This document shows positions 9,620 to 18,622 of a DNA stretch of 29,073 bases, piece by piece. Position 1 is the first letter of the stretch. The number at the start of each line of letters is the position of its first letter. Made by a program: the position numbers and the translations under genes. Source of the stretch: Microbotryomycetes sp. JL201 (Eukaryota > Basidiomycota > Microbotryomycetes); contig JAQYUZ010000075.1 in assembly GCA_033819885.1 (NCBI GenBank), forward strand, positions 1 through 29,073, in the 5' to 3' direction. The notes under the pieces were generated by a model that searched no databases, was not told the origin of the DNA, and saw only the letters and a list, made by a program, of their open reading frames with translations.

Positions 9620-12231
9620 ATGTCGGCGCAGGCCAGCGCAGCATCGCCTGCTCGAGGGAAGCAACCGCTGCCGCTATCGAGGTGGCGCCGACTGCATACG
9701 AGGTCCAGGATCATACTCGCTCTTCTGTGCACGACTGTTGCCATCACGTGTGCTCTTCTGCACGCGCAGTCGCCGATAGAAAATGCGAGTCCCGAGCGCG
9801 ACGGGACAGTGCTGCGCGCCCGCAGCTTTATACACGTGGACAACGCGCAGGTCGATCACGCACCTTTACCGGCGGATCCTGTCTTGTTCAACTATGCAGC
9901 AATAAGCGTCTCCGACGACAATGCGGCACTCACACAACCGCAGAACCCTGTGGCGACGGCGTTTGTAATTCAAAAGCGCGCCACCACGACAACCACAAGT
10001 CGCCGAACAAGTCAGTCACGAGCCGTTGAGCGGTCAGTCTGCACGCTGAACTTACCAGTCTTATTATTGCTTGCAGCAACCACGACGAAAGCAGGTAAGC
10101 GCCACTCTCTCCCATCGCGCCACTCCGCTCACTCTGAGTACCTCAGCCACAGCCACAGTCAGGTCCTGCACTTCGACAAGTCAGTGTGCCGGCTTGGCCA
10201 TACCAGCGAACTCGCACCATTATTGCAACTATGCTCAGCGTCGCTGCACATGGGTCTGTAATAGCGGCTACACGCTGCGCAACGGAGTTTGCTACAAAAA
10301 CGCCGGAACGTCTACATCTAGAACGACAACAAAGTCGAGCTCTAGTAAGGCTCGTGAACGTTCATGGCCTGGTTCAAGACCTGAATTCTTTGTCTTCCAG
10401 GTTCGCGCACTTCATCTCGGACTACGTCAAGTTCTCGGACAACCACGAGCCAACGCACTACCTCCAGCACAACTACGACTACATCACGTACTACAACGAC
10501 AAGGGCGACGACGACGACGACGACGACGACCCTCCGCCCAAGCTCCACCCAATCGACTCGAACGACATCGACTAGCCGGACTACCACGATATCCTCGACG
10601 TCCACACCTCGCTCGACAGTCTCTACAACGTCCCGCTCGACAACAAAGACGACGATTGGGTCCACTGCGAGCTCATCCTGTGCGCCAAAGTACACCGCCG
10701 CCACCATGATCACTGGTACGGGGACGCTCCCTCGGCCGACGACATGGGTTCAAAAACAGGGCAGTCAGCTCGTGCTAGACGGTGCACCTTTCCGGATGGT
10801 CGGGCCTAGTACGTTCCGATTCGCATTGCTACCAATGTCGCTGACCAGCTGAGCTTTCTTGCAGACATCTACTGTACGGCGTATCGGATGATTATCAGAG
10901 AACAATGCTCATTCCCCATATTTTTCACAGGGCTCTGCAACGATGAGAACGTCGGTCTGCCCAAAGGTCGACCAACAGCGAAGCAACGAGTGCGAGAAGC
11001 CTTGGCGATTGCAGTCGCCATGGGTGCCAATACTGTCCGATTGACTTCGTGTGGAGTCTCTGTCGGCCACCCCTGGGCGGTCGAGCCCAAGCAGGGCCAA
11101 TTTAACGAGACAAACTTCCAGCAAGTCGACTACGTCCTTTATGCCGCTCGGGAGTATGGCTTGCGTGTCATTCTGCCTTTGACGGACAATTTCAACTTCT
11201 ACCATGGTTCGTCTTTGTTTTCCGTCTGCTCCATCCTTTGCTGACTTGCGCTCATGCAAGGTGGAAAATTCACGTTCTTGTATTGGCTCGCATTATCCTG
11301 GGACAACAACGGCAGCGCTTTCTTCACTCAAAGCTCGGCTATCGACGCCTTCAAACTGTACATCAACCGGATGATGACACGGGTCAACAGATTCACGGGC
11401 GTTGCATACAAAGATGATCCGACGATCATGATGTGGGAGACTGGCAACGAGCTCGGGGCGTGGCACAACATGGAAGGGTTCCCGCCTGCGGCGTGGACGT
11501 CCGAGATCACGAGCTACATGAAGAGTCTGTCTCCGAACTCTCTCATCGTCGATGGGTCGTTCGGCTTATACAACGAAAAAGTGGCAAACCTAATATCGCC
11601 TGGTTTGAGCATTCCTTCGGTTGACGCCGTCACGGATCACATATACCCAAGAAACATTTCCTACCTGCGGCCCGATCTTCCTTTGGCGCTCAACCACTCA
11701 AAGGTCGTTTTCCTCGGAGAGTACGACTGGACCAATTCGTTTGGCGGCGACTCTTTCTCCTCGTGGCTCTCATTTGTCGAAAATTCGTCTTTTGCAGGAG
11801 CGCTCATGTGGCAGATCCAAGGTCACGATAGCAAGTGTTGCGCCTTTGTCTCTCACGTCAGCTTTGAATGCGTGGATCTGCGCGTGGGATCAGCACTAAC
11901 ATTTGGGTCTTTCAGAGCGATGGGTACAGTCTAGAGTACCCAAATGGCTCGTCTGGGTCCGCAAGCAATGTTTTGCAGATGGTCCAGTTTGTAAGTTGTT
12001 ACCTACGCTCGCTCGCGACAGAAAAGGTGGCCGAGCTGACGAGCGCTCGCGCACGAAAGAATTATCGGATAACAGGTCGACCTGTACCTGCTACTTTACC
12101 AGGCGTGGCTTGTCCCCAACTGGTCTTTTGAACTCGGTATCCCCGGCGAGTCTCACGCGTATAATATATTTCGGTGGCCTAGACGGAAGTTGGTAACACA
12201 TATTCGCACCATTAGATTAGAAGCGGTCTAG
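9620..12231 (+). CDS. Membrane-anchored GH5-family glycoside hydrolase with Cys-rich module
   Basis: Nine exons (9620-10010, 10077-10094, 10147-10344, 10401-10808, 10865-10873, 10931-11206, 11261-11856, 11916-11990, 12076-12231) give about 708 residues. A basic N-terminus precedes one hydrophobic segment (about 31-48), so a type II membrane anchor or uncleaved signal is likely. A module with six Cys (144, 150, 163, 170, 174, 185), ending CNSGYTLRNGVC, follows. I know similar modules in other basidiomycete secreted proteins. A Thr/Ser-rich linker runs from about 190 to 305. The catalytic part starts near WVQKQGSQLVLDGAPF; it has WETGNELG with the likely acid/base Glu497 and VVFLGEYDW with the likely nucleophile Glu587. 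This resembles fungal GH5 beta-mannanases and glucanases that act on polysaccharide outside the cell or in the wall; the substrate is not shown. Exons of 9 and 18 nt are needed for continuity. The last exon is the least certain part. Confidence 0.85.
10345..10400 (+). other. Intron separating Cys-rich module from Thr-rich linker of the GH5 gene
   Basis: This 56-nt intron (GTAAGG donor, TTCCAG acceptor, phase 1) lies just after the Cys-rich module. Splicing it is what puts the downstream DNA in the Thr/Ser-rich frame that leads into the catalytic domain. Without splicing the frame would become an unrelated, Leu/Arg-rich one. Confidence 0.75.
10506..10530. repeat. (ACG)n microsatellite inside the GH5 linker
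   Basis: About eight ACG-phase trinucleotides in a row encode a Thr run in the linker between the Cys-rich module and the catalytic domain. Length change by whole units would keep frame and only alter linker length. Confidence 0.85.
10865..10873 (+). other. 9-nt micro-exon of the GH5 gene
   Basis: The nine bases ACATCTACT are flanked by CAG upstream and GTACGG downstream. Together with the exons on either side they encode GPNIYWLCND, the expected entry into a GH5 barrel. Skipping the exon would keep frame but remove three residues. Confidence 0.75.
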
Positions 12232-12338
12232 ACCTGTTATTGTCATGATTATCACGTCCATCAGCCCGGTCTCGCGCCGCGACCTTGCGCGCGGGCACGA
12301 TCGTCTCTGGCGCTGCATCGCCCTGAACGACCTGTATC

Positions 12339-13866
12339 ATGGCATCCCGGACCGGTTCATCCGATAGGCTCGAAATGATCTTTCTCGGTACAGGCACTTC
12401 GGCGACCGTGCCTAGCATCCAATGCTTGACGGATCCAAAGCGCGGCTGCTGGTGCTGCAGGTCGACGCTAGACCCAACAAACTTGAACGCCAAAAGAAAC
12501 GTTCGCAAGAATACGTCTGCTGTTTTGAGAATACCATCGAAGGGAAACGACGCTGTGCAACGGAGGAAGACGCTTTTGATCGACGTGAGCACCCTCTTGA
12601 GCACTTTCAATTGTCCGCAACGCAGTATAGATGACGTCTGTCATGATGTGGATGATTGCGTCCAGTGCGGCAAATCATTTCTCTCAAGCGCGCTCGAGCA
12701 TTGGCCAAAACATGGATTGCGAGAGATTGATGCGTTGCTCATCACTCATGCGCACGCTGTCAGTTGACAGGCGCCTGCATGTGTACCATCGACATTGACT
12801 CGTACCTTGACAGGATGCCATGCTCGGACTGGACGACTTGCGGGGCTGGACCTTGCATGGCACGATCCAAAAGTCTGTGCCCATCTATTGCACACAGGAC
12901 ACATATGACGAAATAGCAAAGGTGCGCCAACGTATGTTATTTCGTGTGAGTTTGAAGCTGACCTGTGCGCATCGCAGTGCTTTCCTTATTTGACCGACAG
13001 CATGAAGGCGACCGGCGGTGGCGACGTACCAGTGAGGCACATATCTGGCACTCCATGAGTCCCGCGTTTGAGTTGTTGACAATTATCCCCGACTCTAGGC
13101 ATTCGAATGGCGGATATTCGACGGGAACCAGCCGTTTGATATTCTTGGCGTGCACGTCGTGCCGTTGCCTGTGCACCATGGTAAAATCTTTTCGCGTAAT
13201 GGCGAGCCGTACTATTGCATGGGTTACTTGTTTGACAGGCAGATCGCGTACCTGTCTGACGTTTCCTTGATCCCGGAAGACGTTTGGGACGTCCTGGCAC
13301 AAGAGCTTGAACTGCCGACGGGCAACAGTGTCGTCGCTACCAATGGTCTCCGGTCGAACGGCGCAGTCTCTCGTACAAAACGGCCCCTGCCGATGCTCGT
13401 CGTCGATTGTCTCAGGATAGAAACCTTTACATCGCATTTTGGTTTCGGCGAGGCTGTGGCGGCCGCACGCCGCATGGGCGCTCAGAGGACGTACATGGCA
13501 AGTGCCGGCCTCGTCATCCTTTCCACGACCTGCTCACGGGTACACATGTCGCAGGTCGGTTTCGGGCATTATGTTTCGCACGACTGCTGGGTCAACACCT
13601 GCGAGCAACTGCAAAAAGGAGCTCGCACGACGTTGCCTGTCGACCCAAACGTCAGACTGCCGATAGAGAAGGAGAAATGGCGCGTGATGAACGGCTCGCC
13701 CGACCCGACCAGGGAAGACTGGAGCGTCCACAGCAATTATGCATTGCGCGCCGTTGAAAGTTTTGAGGGCGGATACTTTGGTGGCTTGTGGATCCGGCCT
13801 GCATGCGATGGCATGACAGTTGCCATTTCAGAGACGAGGGCGACAGATGATGTTTACGACATTTAG
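12339..13866 (+). CDS. PhnP-like metallo-beta-lactamase-fold hydrolase (paralogue A)
   Basis: Six exons (12339-12584, 12666-12758, 12814-12921, 12978-13031, 13099-13497, 13555-13866) encode about 403 residues. Features in order: N-terminal strand FLGTGTSATVPS, a Cys group GCWCC, LIDCGKSF, the metal motif THAHADAMLGLDDLRGW (His110, His112, Asp114), VHHGK (193-196), YLSDVS (Asp221) and a late HYVSH (305-309). The fold binds two metal ions and usually hydrolyses phosphodiesters; the family is related to PhnP and RNase Z. The motif ends HADA rather than HADH, which I recall as normal in plant and fungal members. The last intron starts with GC. The gene begins 107 bases after the GH5 stop and ends 47 bases from a converging paralogue. 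Substrate unknown. Confidence 0.88.
13498..13554 (+). other. GC-AG intron, paralogue A
   Basis: This 57-nt intron has donor GCAAGT and acceptor CGCAG, phase 0. Removing it gives QRTYMVGFGHYVSHDCW, which matches the spacing of RTY and GTSH in the paralogue at 13914-15423. It is a multiple of three and free of stops, so retention would add 19 residues before the last metal-binding His. Confidence 0.75.
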
Positions 13867-13913
13867 AAGTTTCCGTAAGATTAGACTAGCGCATTGTAGA
13901 TTGCATTCTCTTA
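13867..13913. other. 47-bp gap between converging genes
   Basis: Only 47 bases separate the stops of the two converging metallo-beta-lactamase paralogues, so their transcripts almost certainly overlap at the 3' ends. No separate terminator element can be told apart. Confidence 0.6.
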
Positions 13914-15423
13914 TCAATGGTACTCGTCATCCCACGACATGCGCCCAAAACGACCTAAACCGGTACCTTCCATCCAAGCAAGCGTCATGCCGTCTCGCGC
14001 CGGTCTCACCCAAGGTCGTTTTCCGTCAAGTCGTTCTCCGTCCCATTCTTCAATCGCTATCAGAGCGCGTTCGACGAATACTTTGTAGTCCTCGACTATC
14101 GGGTTGAAGCCGTCGTAAATTTCTGCGTACGCTCGCTGCTGCGCTTCCTCTGTCCAAGCTTTCCAAATTGATCGCGGACCCGATCGAGTCCACGGAACTT
14201 CCCCGGTTGGTTCCACAGTTTTGCCCCGTCCGTACATTTGACAGAAGCGCAACCAGCAGGCATGCGATGTGCCATGAGGAATGTCTGTCAAGTACGTTTT
14301 CGGGCTACCGAATCGACGCGCGTACCGATCGATTGAGGAAGACCGAAATGTGATTTACTGAGCCGGAGACCAGTGCAGTCGATGACGAGAGCCTGAAGTC
14401 TCGGTTTTGCCGTGAACGAGCTCGCCGAGCCAATCGAGACGGGCCCATCCTTCGCTTCAGATGGTGGAAGGTCAACATACGAGCCCAGAATTGACCAGGA
14501 CGACTCTGGAATGAACCTGCGCGAAACAATAAGCAAGCAAGTCTTATCTCCGGGAAGGCAAGCCAGGAACTTGCGAAACATCGCTTAGGTAAAATACGTC
14601 TTGATTGATCAAGAACCCAAGGCAGACAAGCTTGCGCTTCTTGTCTGAAAAGTAGACTCCGTGATTGACTGTTGGGCTGGTGTCATCAGCACTGATGAGG
14701 TGCGCCTCCTACCAGACTTGCCTGGAATTGGAACGATCTGGGCGCCAAACAGCGACAGCGGCTCGCCTTCTTTGATTGTGTGCCACTCGAAGGATGGAAT
14801 GGCTCCTCCGCCTGATGCAGCAGCCTTGTCGACAAAGTACGGGAACGCTTTTGAAAGTTGTTCGAAAGTGGTCAAGCTCGTGTAGATTGGAATTGTCTTT
14901 TCGATGGCGGAGCGAATAGTCCAAGCTCTCAAATCATCTAGGCCGTCGACAGCGTCTGCGTGGCCATCTGCAGAACGCGGTGGTGAGCCAGACTCTCGCT
15001 CTGCGCGTGCTCGCGGACGCGAGAGATGCGGTTGGATGAAAGGCATATGCTTACGAGTGAGAAGGCATGCGTCAATCTTGCGCAACCCTAGCTTTGGAAA
15101 GTACTTAAGCGCTTGCTCTCGAAAAGTCTTGCCTGCGTCAATGAGCACAGTTCTGGGCCCGAGCAGAATTTAGTAGCCTTGTCGCGATCCACTGTCAAGC
15201 GCTGCACACACTTTTCGGTACCGTCAGGCTGTGGGATTCTCAGAATGGCCCCGGTGTTTCCTCGGACGTCAGGTCCTTCGGGAAATTTGCGGGCCAGCGC
15301 ACACGTCTCGCAGCTGTGGCCGGCTGGCGCGGTGGCGCAAGTAATGTCGGGGACTGCGGCAGACGAGCCAGTGCCAAGCAAGACAAGTCGCATGGGCGCC
15401 GTAGATGTATCAATTGCCGGCAT
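13914..15423 (-). CDS. PhnP-like metallo-beta-lactamase-fold hydrolase (paralogue B), frame disturbed
   Basis: Exons 15212-15423, 15055-15152, 14722-14967 and 14575-14668 join cleanly, then a fifth begins at 14516. Features: LVLLGTGSSAAVPD, a Cys pair in SCETCALARK, VLIDAGKTF, metal motif THGHADAVDGLDDLR (His104, His106, Asp108), PIPVNHG, YLSDVS and, in the last part, IPHGTSHACW. Two introns use GC donors. Near 14285-14300 the frame breaks: the frame coding up to ARKRT meets a stop, while the homologous LTDIPHGTSH continues one frame over. Loss of one GTAC from CGTACGTACTTG (RTYL) would give exactly the observed CGTACTTG. A 41-nt GT-AG intron (14285-14325) would restore frame, giving 403 residues, but would remove conserved sequence and lacks a usable branch region. 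So it is either a recent pseudogene, a sequence error, or a working gene with an odd intron. The start could also be the Met ten codons in. Confidence 0.8.
14517..14574 (-). other. GC-AG intron, paralogue B (second)
   Basis: This 58-nt intron has donor GCAAGT and acceptor CGCAG, phase 2. It joins YLSDVS to FIPESSW, aligning with YLSDVSLIPEDVW of paralogue A. No GT donor nearby gives the right phase. Confidence 0.75.
14669..14721 (-). other. GC-AG intron, paralogue B (first)
   Basis: This 53-nt intron has donor GCAAGT, a CTGAT branch-like motif and acceptor AACAG, phase 1. It joins IVPIP to VNHGVYF, aligning with VVPLPVHHGKIF of paralogue A. Confidence 0.75.
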
Positions 15424-16071
15424 GTTGTCTGCACGTTGTCAAGTGGTAGTTGAAGAGTTTGCAACGCGTCGCGTTACGCCGCGGACATTTCAGTCATCAG
15501 GAGCCTCTGCCATAAGAGCGGCGAACAATGCCCATGGCGGGCGCATCCCTGGCGTCCATCGGTCTCCTCTGACTGATTTGATGCGATATGCAGTGCCAAT
15601 GCGACCCTGGTTAGCCAACACGTGACTCGCGCGACGCGTCTCCTCTTGCGAGAAAATCACTCAACAATAAAATCGGTGACGCGCGAGGGATGTCAGGCGC
15701 GTAGCTATGCCGCGCGTGCAGAGAGAAGCGACACTTTGGGCTACTAAGCAAGTATTATAAATAGATCACATTTCTACACCTCACCGAGCTCGGCGCTTGC
15801 AAAGATGTGGCGGACGGTCCGTGCGCGTGTGCGCTGCGCAAATCGACGCAAGTGCGTTTTCTCCCATCGCCGCCATCACCGAACCCACCAACTCGACGCC
15901 CGGGCAGACTTTTGTTAGTCTTCCGAGGCTTGATTCACGCTCGTTCATCGACCCTTGAAAGGCTCCAGGCGCCTCCTCGCCTGCACTCGCCGCTCGACTC
16001 ACGACGCACGCGGACGACCTCTTGCGGCCTGACTCGACTCTTGAAACATCCCCTCGTGGCTCTTTGTGACC
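15424..16071. promoter_or_regulatory. Divergent intergenic region
   Basis: These 648 bases lie between the starts of paralogue B (minus) and the secreted-protein gene (plus). A TATA-like box sits at 15756-15763. Overlapping open frames here are antisense to the first exons of paralogue B or lack any recognisable content. Confidence 0.5.
15756..15763 (+). promoter_or_regulatory. TATA-like box
   Basis: TATAAATA lies about 310 bases upstream of the secreted-protein start, with a pyrimidine-rich stretch further downstream that could be its leader. Position fits a plus-strand promoter with a leader of roughly 280 bases; there is no further proof. Confidence 0.35.
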
Positions 16072-17507
16072 ATGTCGACCCGAGCTCCCACACTGGCCCA
16101 GCTGGTCGCGTGTTTCGTGGCTGCTGCAACGGCCGTGTTTGCCCAAGACGCGACGCCGCAAACAACAGCCGCCTCGTCCGCGTCATTGACGGCATCAGCG
16201 TCAGGTAAGCAGTGTAGTTGCCAACTTTACAAAGTATCGGATGCGCCTGGTGTAGCACAGTCACATCATGCGATGACACTGCCGCTCGCATGCCTGTGTG
16301 CGCACGGGCCCTTTGAAGCTCGCCGGAATGCAATCTTCTTCAAGACAGGCCTGAACAGACCATTGACACGAAATTTCCTTTCTGTTGTACCGTAGTATCC
16401 GCCCGACAACCTGCTTCGACCGGCAACACAGGCGCAAACCCCCTCATTCCGACTACAATTTCCAACAGCTGCGAAAAATTCCTGACATATCTCAACGGCG
16501 ACAAGAATCTGGCGGCATGCACAGCATCGTTCGCGTCAACCTTGACCGTCTTTGCGCCGTCCGATAATGCGGTCGCGTATACGTCTTCGGCCACGCAAGT
16601 TCACGATACGCTCGAGCAGTTTTGCAACGCCGAAACGTGCTCGGACATGTTCATCAGAACAACGTTGCAACAATTCACGGGCAATTGCACGGCAGAGCTG
16701 CAGGCCAAACAGCCCGTCGTCCTGGGCACGTACGACACACTGTACGCCACGCAGCCGTTCCGCAGGGCAATCTGCGCCAAGGACGCCGAAGAGGGCTTTT
16801 GCCTCGAAGACATTGCGAAAGGGGACGTCCCATCGGGCTCGACCAACGCAAGTGAAGCGCTCGCCTCGAGCGTCTCGGCCAACCTGTCGGCGCCGGCGCT
16901 GGCAACGTCCACTTTCAACACTAGCCAGACTATCGTCCACCTCGCGGCAACAAAGCCTTATATCATTGACGTCATCTCACCGTCACAGCTGTTTGTCCAG
17001 TTCAAATCGACCGCCCGACGTCTGTTTCGCCGCCAAGGCTGGTCGAGCCAGCAACCCAGCGCGTCCGCTTCAGCCAGTCGGTCCGCATCGACGTCGTCCA
17101 CATCTTCACCATCGTCTTCTTCCAGCTCGTCCACGGCGGACATATTTGACTTGACGGGCATTCTACCGAACGCCGACACCTGGCGAACACAAGCGCTGCC
17201 ATTCCTGTTCCTGTCGCCCAACATGTCGTCTTCGGTCCTCTGCACGCAATGCACAAAGACGATTCTGGCGTCGTACGTCGCATGGGAGTCACGAATCCCC
17301 TACGCGATCGGATTAAGCAATTCGCCGCTACTTGGGCAACAAGGCCAACTGTGGACGGAAATCGGCGACAAATGCGGCGGCGGGTTCCTCGCATCGATCG
17401 CAAGCCAGGCCGGTCAGCAAAGCCTGACTGGCGGGGCCAGTCGGGTTGCCATCAAAGGAGGTGTCGCGCTCGTGGCCGTTGCTCTTGGCGTCGCCCTGTG
17501 CTTGTGA
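16072..17507 (+). CDS. Secreted, probably GPI-anchored Cys-containing cell-surface protein
   Basis: Two exons (16072-16204, 16396-17507) encode about 414 residues; the 191-nt intron is long for this window. The first 24 residues are a signal peptide ending AVFAQ. A mature region with paired Cys (SCEKFL, AACTASF, EQFCNAETC, GNCTAEL, AICAKDAEEGFC) is followed by a Ser-rich spacer (about 335-360 of the protein), then SVLCTQCTKTILASY and DKCGGGF. The last 20 or so residues (ending ALVAVALGVALCL) are hydrophobic with small residues before them, as in GPI-attachment signals. N-glycosylation sites such as NCT, NAS and NLS are present. The layout resembles fungal secreted proteins I associate with the DUF7729 group, but that name is from memory. 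Role unknown; location at the plasma membrane or wall is inferred. Confidence 0.8.
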
Positions 17508-18622
17508 TCTGTCCTCTCGCAAAGACCGTCCCTGATTTCCAGCAACCCCTTCGCAAATACTGTTTGTAACCCTTATTCTTGCCGTTTATCGTTCTTTGCC
17601 CCTTGCGTTTTTCGTCCTTTTCGCTACGTGGCAAAGCCTCGTCGGGTAGCTTTTTGCCTCCGGTCGGGTCTTGGGCCACGTCCTTGCTCAAGCACGTTGA
17701 TCGTATTTCTTGTTTGCAATATTCTTTTCCCCCTTGATTGGACACATGTTGGCTCGGGAGACGTCGCCGCGCAAATTTACCCCAGACTGAGCAAGTGCAC
17801 TGCGGCAGCTGGATCGCGCCGAGCCGCCGGCAGCTTCGCACGCCAATTACTCGCAAATTCGCCGTCAACTGAATCGCGACAAGCCGTGCGAGCTTGATGA
17901 ACAAGACATGATTCGATGTTGGCAAATAGTACGTTTGCTGATCCCCGCGATCGGAGCGTTCTGGAGCGTCTCGCTTGATTGAGATGCGCCAAAAATACCG
18001 ACCACGCCACCCAAGTTTAGCGCTGCGAGGCGCAGAAGCGAGCAGCCATCGGAACTCGCGCGCAAATGTTCGGGAGAGGCAGGGGAACGAACTCAGCTCT
18101 AGTCAGCAGCGAGGGCACAAGGTGTAGTAGTTCTCCGCAAACAGTTCGGTCATGGGGAATGTGGAGTCTCCGTCGTTTCTTTCCTTCACCTTTGTCTCGT
18201 CACTTGGCACACATCTTTGCGTGAGTCGCTCAAGGCATTTGCAGACACGTCAGTATGTTGCACTACAGCGAAGAGTGCAAACTTTTCGCTTGCGTCATGG
18301 GGCGCACGCGCGCGCGCCTCGGCTGTTTAGCGCCTCGGTCGTCGACGTGAAGTTCACATATAATGTGCGCACAAATGCGAAAAGATCACTGCTCGGCTCC
18401 GAGGGTCGGAAATGAGCATAGCTCATCTCAATGTCGAGTGGGTCGGTCGTCATAGGGCGCCAGGAGTGGCGCCCCGAGGTGACGCAACCTCCTCACTTGG
18501 CTCTTTTTCCCAGAAAGCTCGACCCCAGACTCCGCTTTCTTGCTTTTCTGACACTGCGCATTTCCCGCTGTTTGTGTTTGCTCTTCTGCAGTTGATCAAC
18601 AGCAACACACGCCGACAGAAAA
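17508..18622. other. 1.1-kb intergenic region upstream of the transporter
   Basis: This holds the 3' flank of the secreted-protein gene and the upstream region of the transporter gene, both on the plus strand. Short open frames on both strands show no motif, and no exon could be linked to a neighbour. An AT-rich spot with ATATAATG lies near 18357. No repeat, RNA gene or mobile element was seen. Confidence 0.5.

Noticed and set aside
10342-10713. Minus-strand open frame encoding long Val runs
   Set aside because: It is the antisense shadow of the Thr-rich linker; ACG/ACN repeats read backwards give Val.
14285-14325. 41-nt intron rescuing the frame of paralogue B
   Set aside because: It would remove conserved residues before the last metal-binding His, is shorter than the other introns modelled here, and its only branch-like motif abuts the acceptor. 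It was kept only as an alternative.
15113-15625. Plus-strand open frame of about 170 codons
   Set aside because: It is antisense to the first exons of metallo-beta-lactamase paralogue B, whose motifs are clear.
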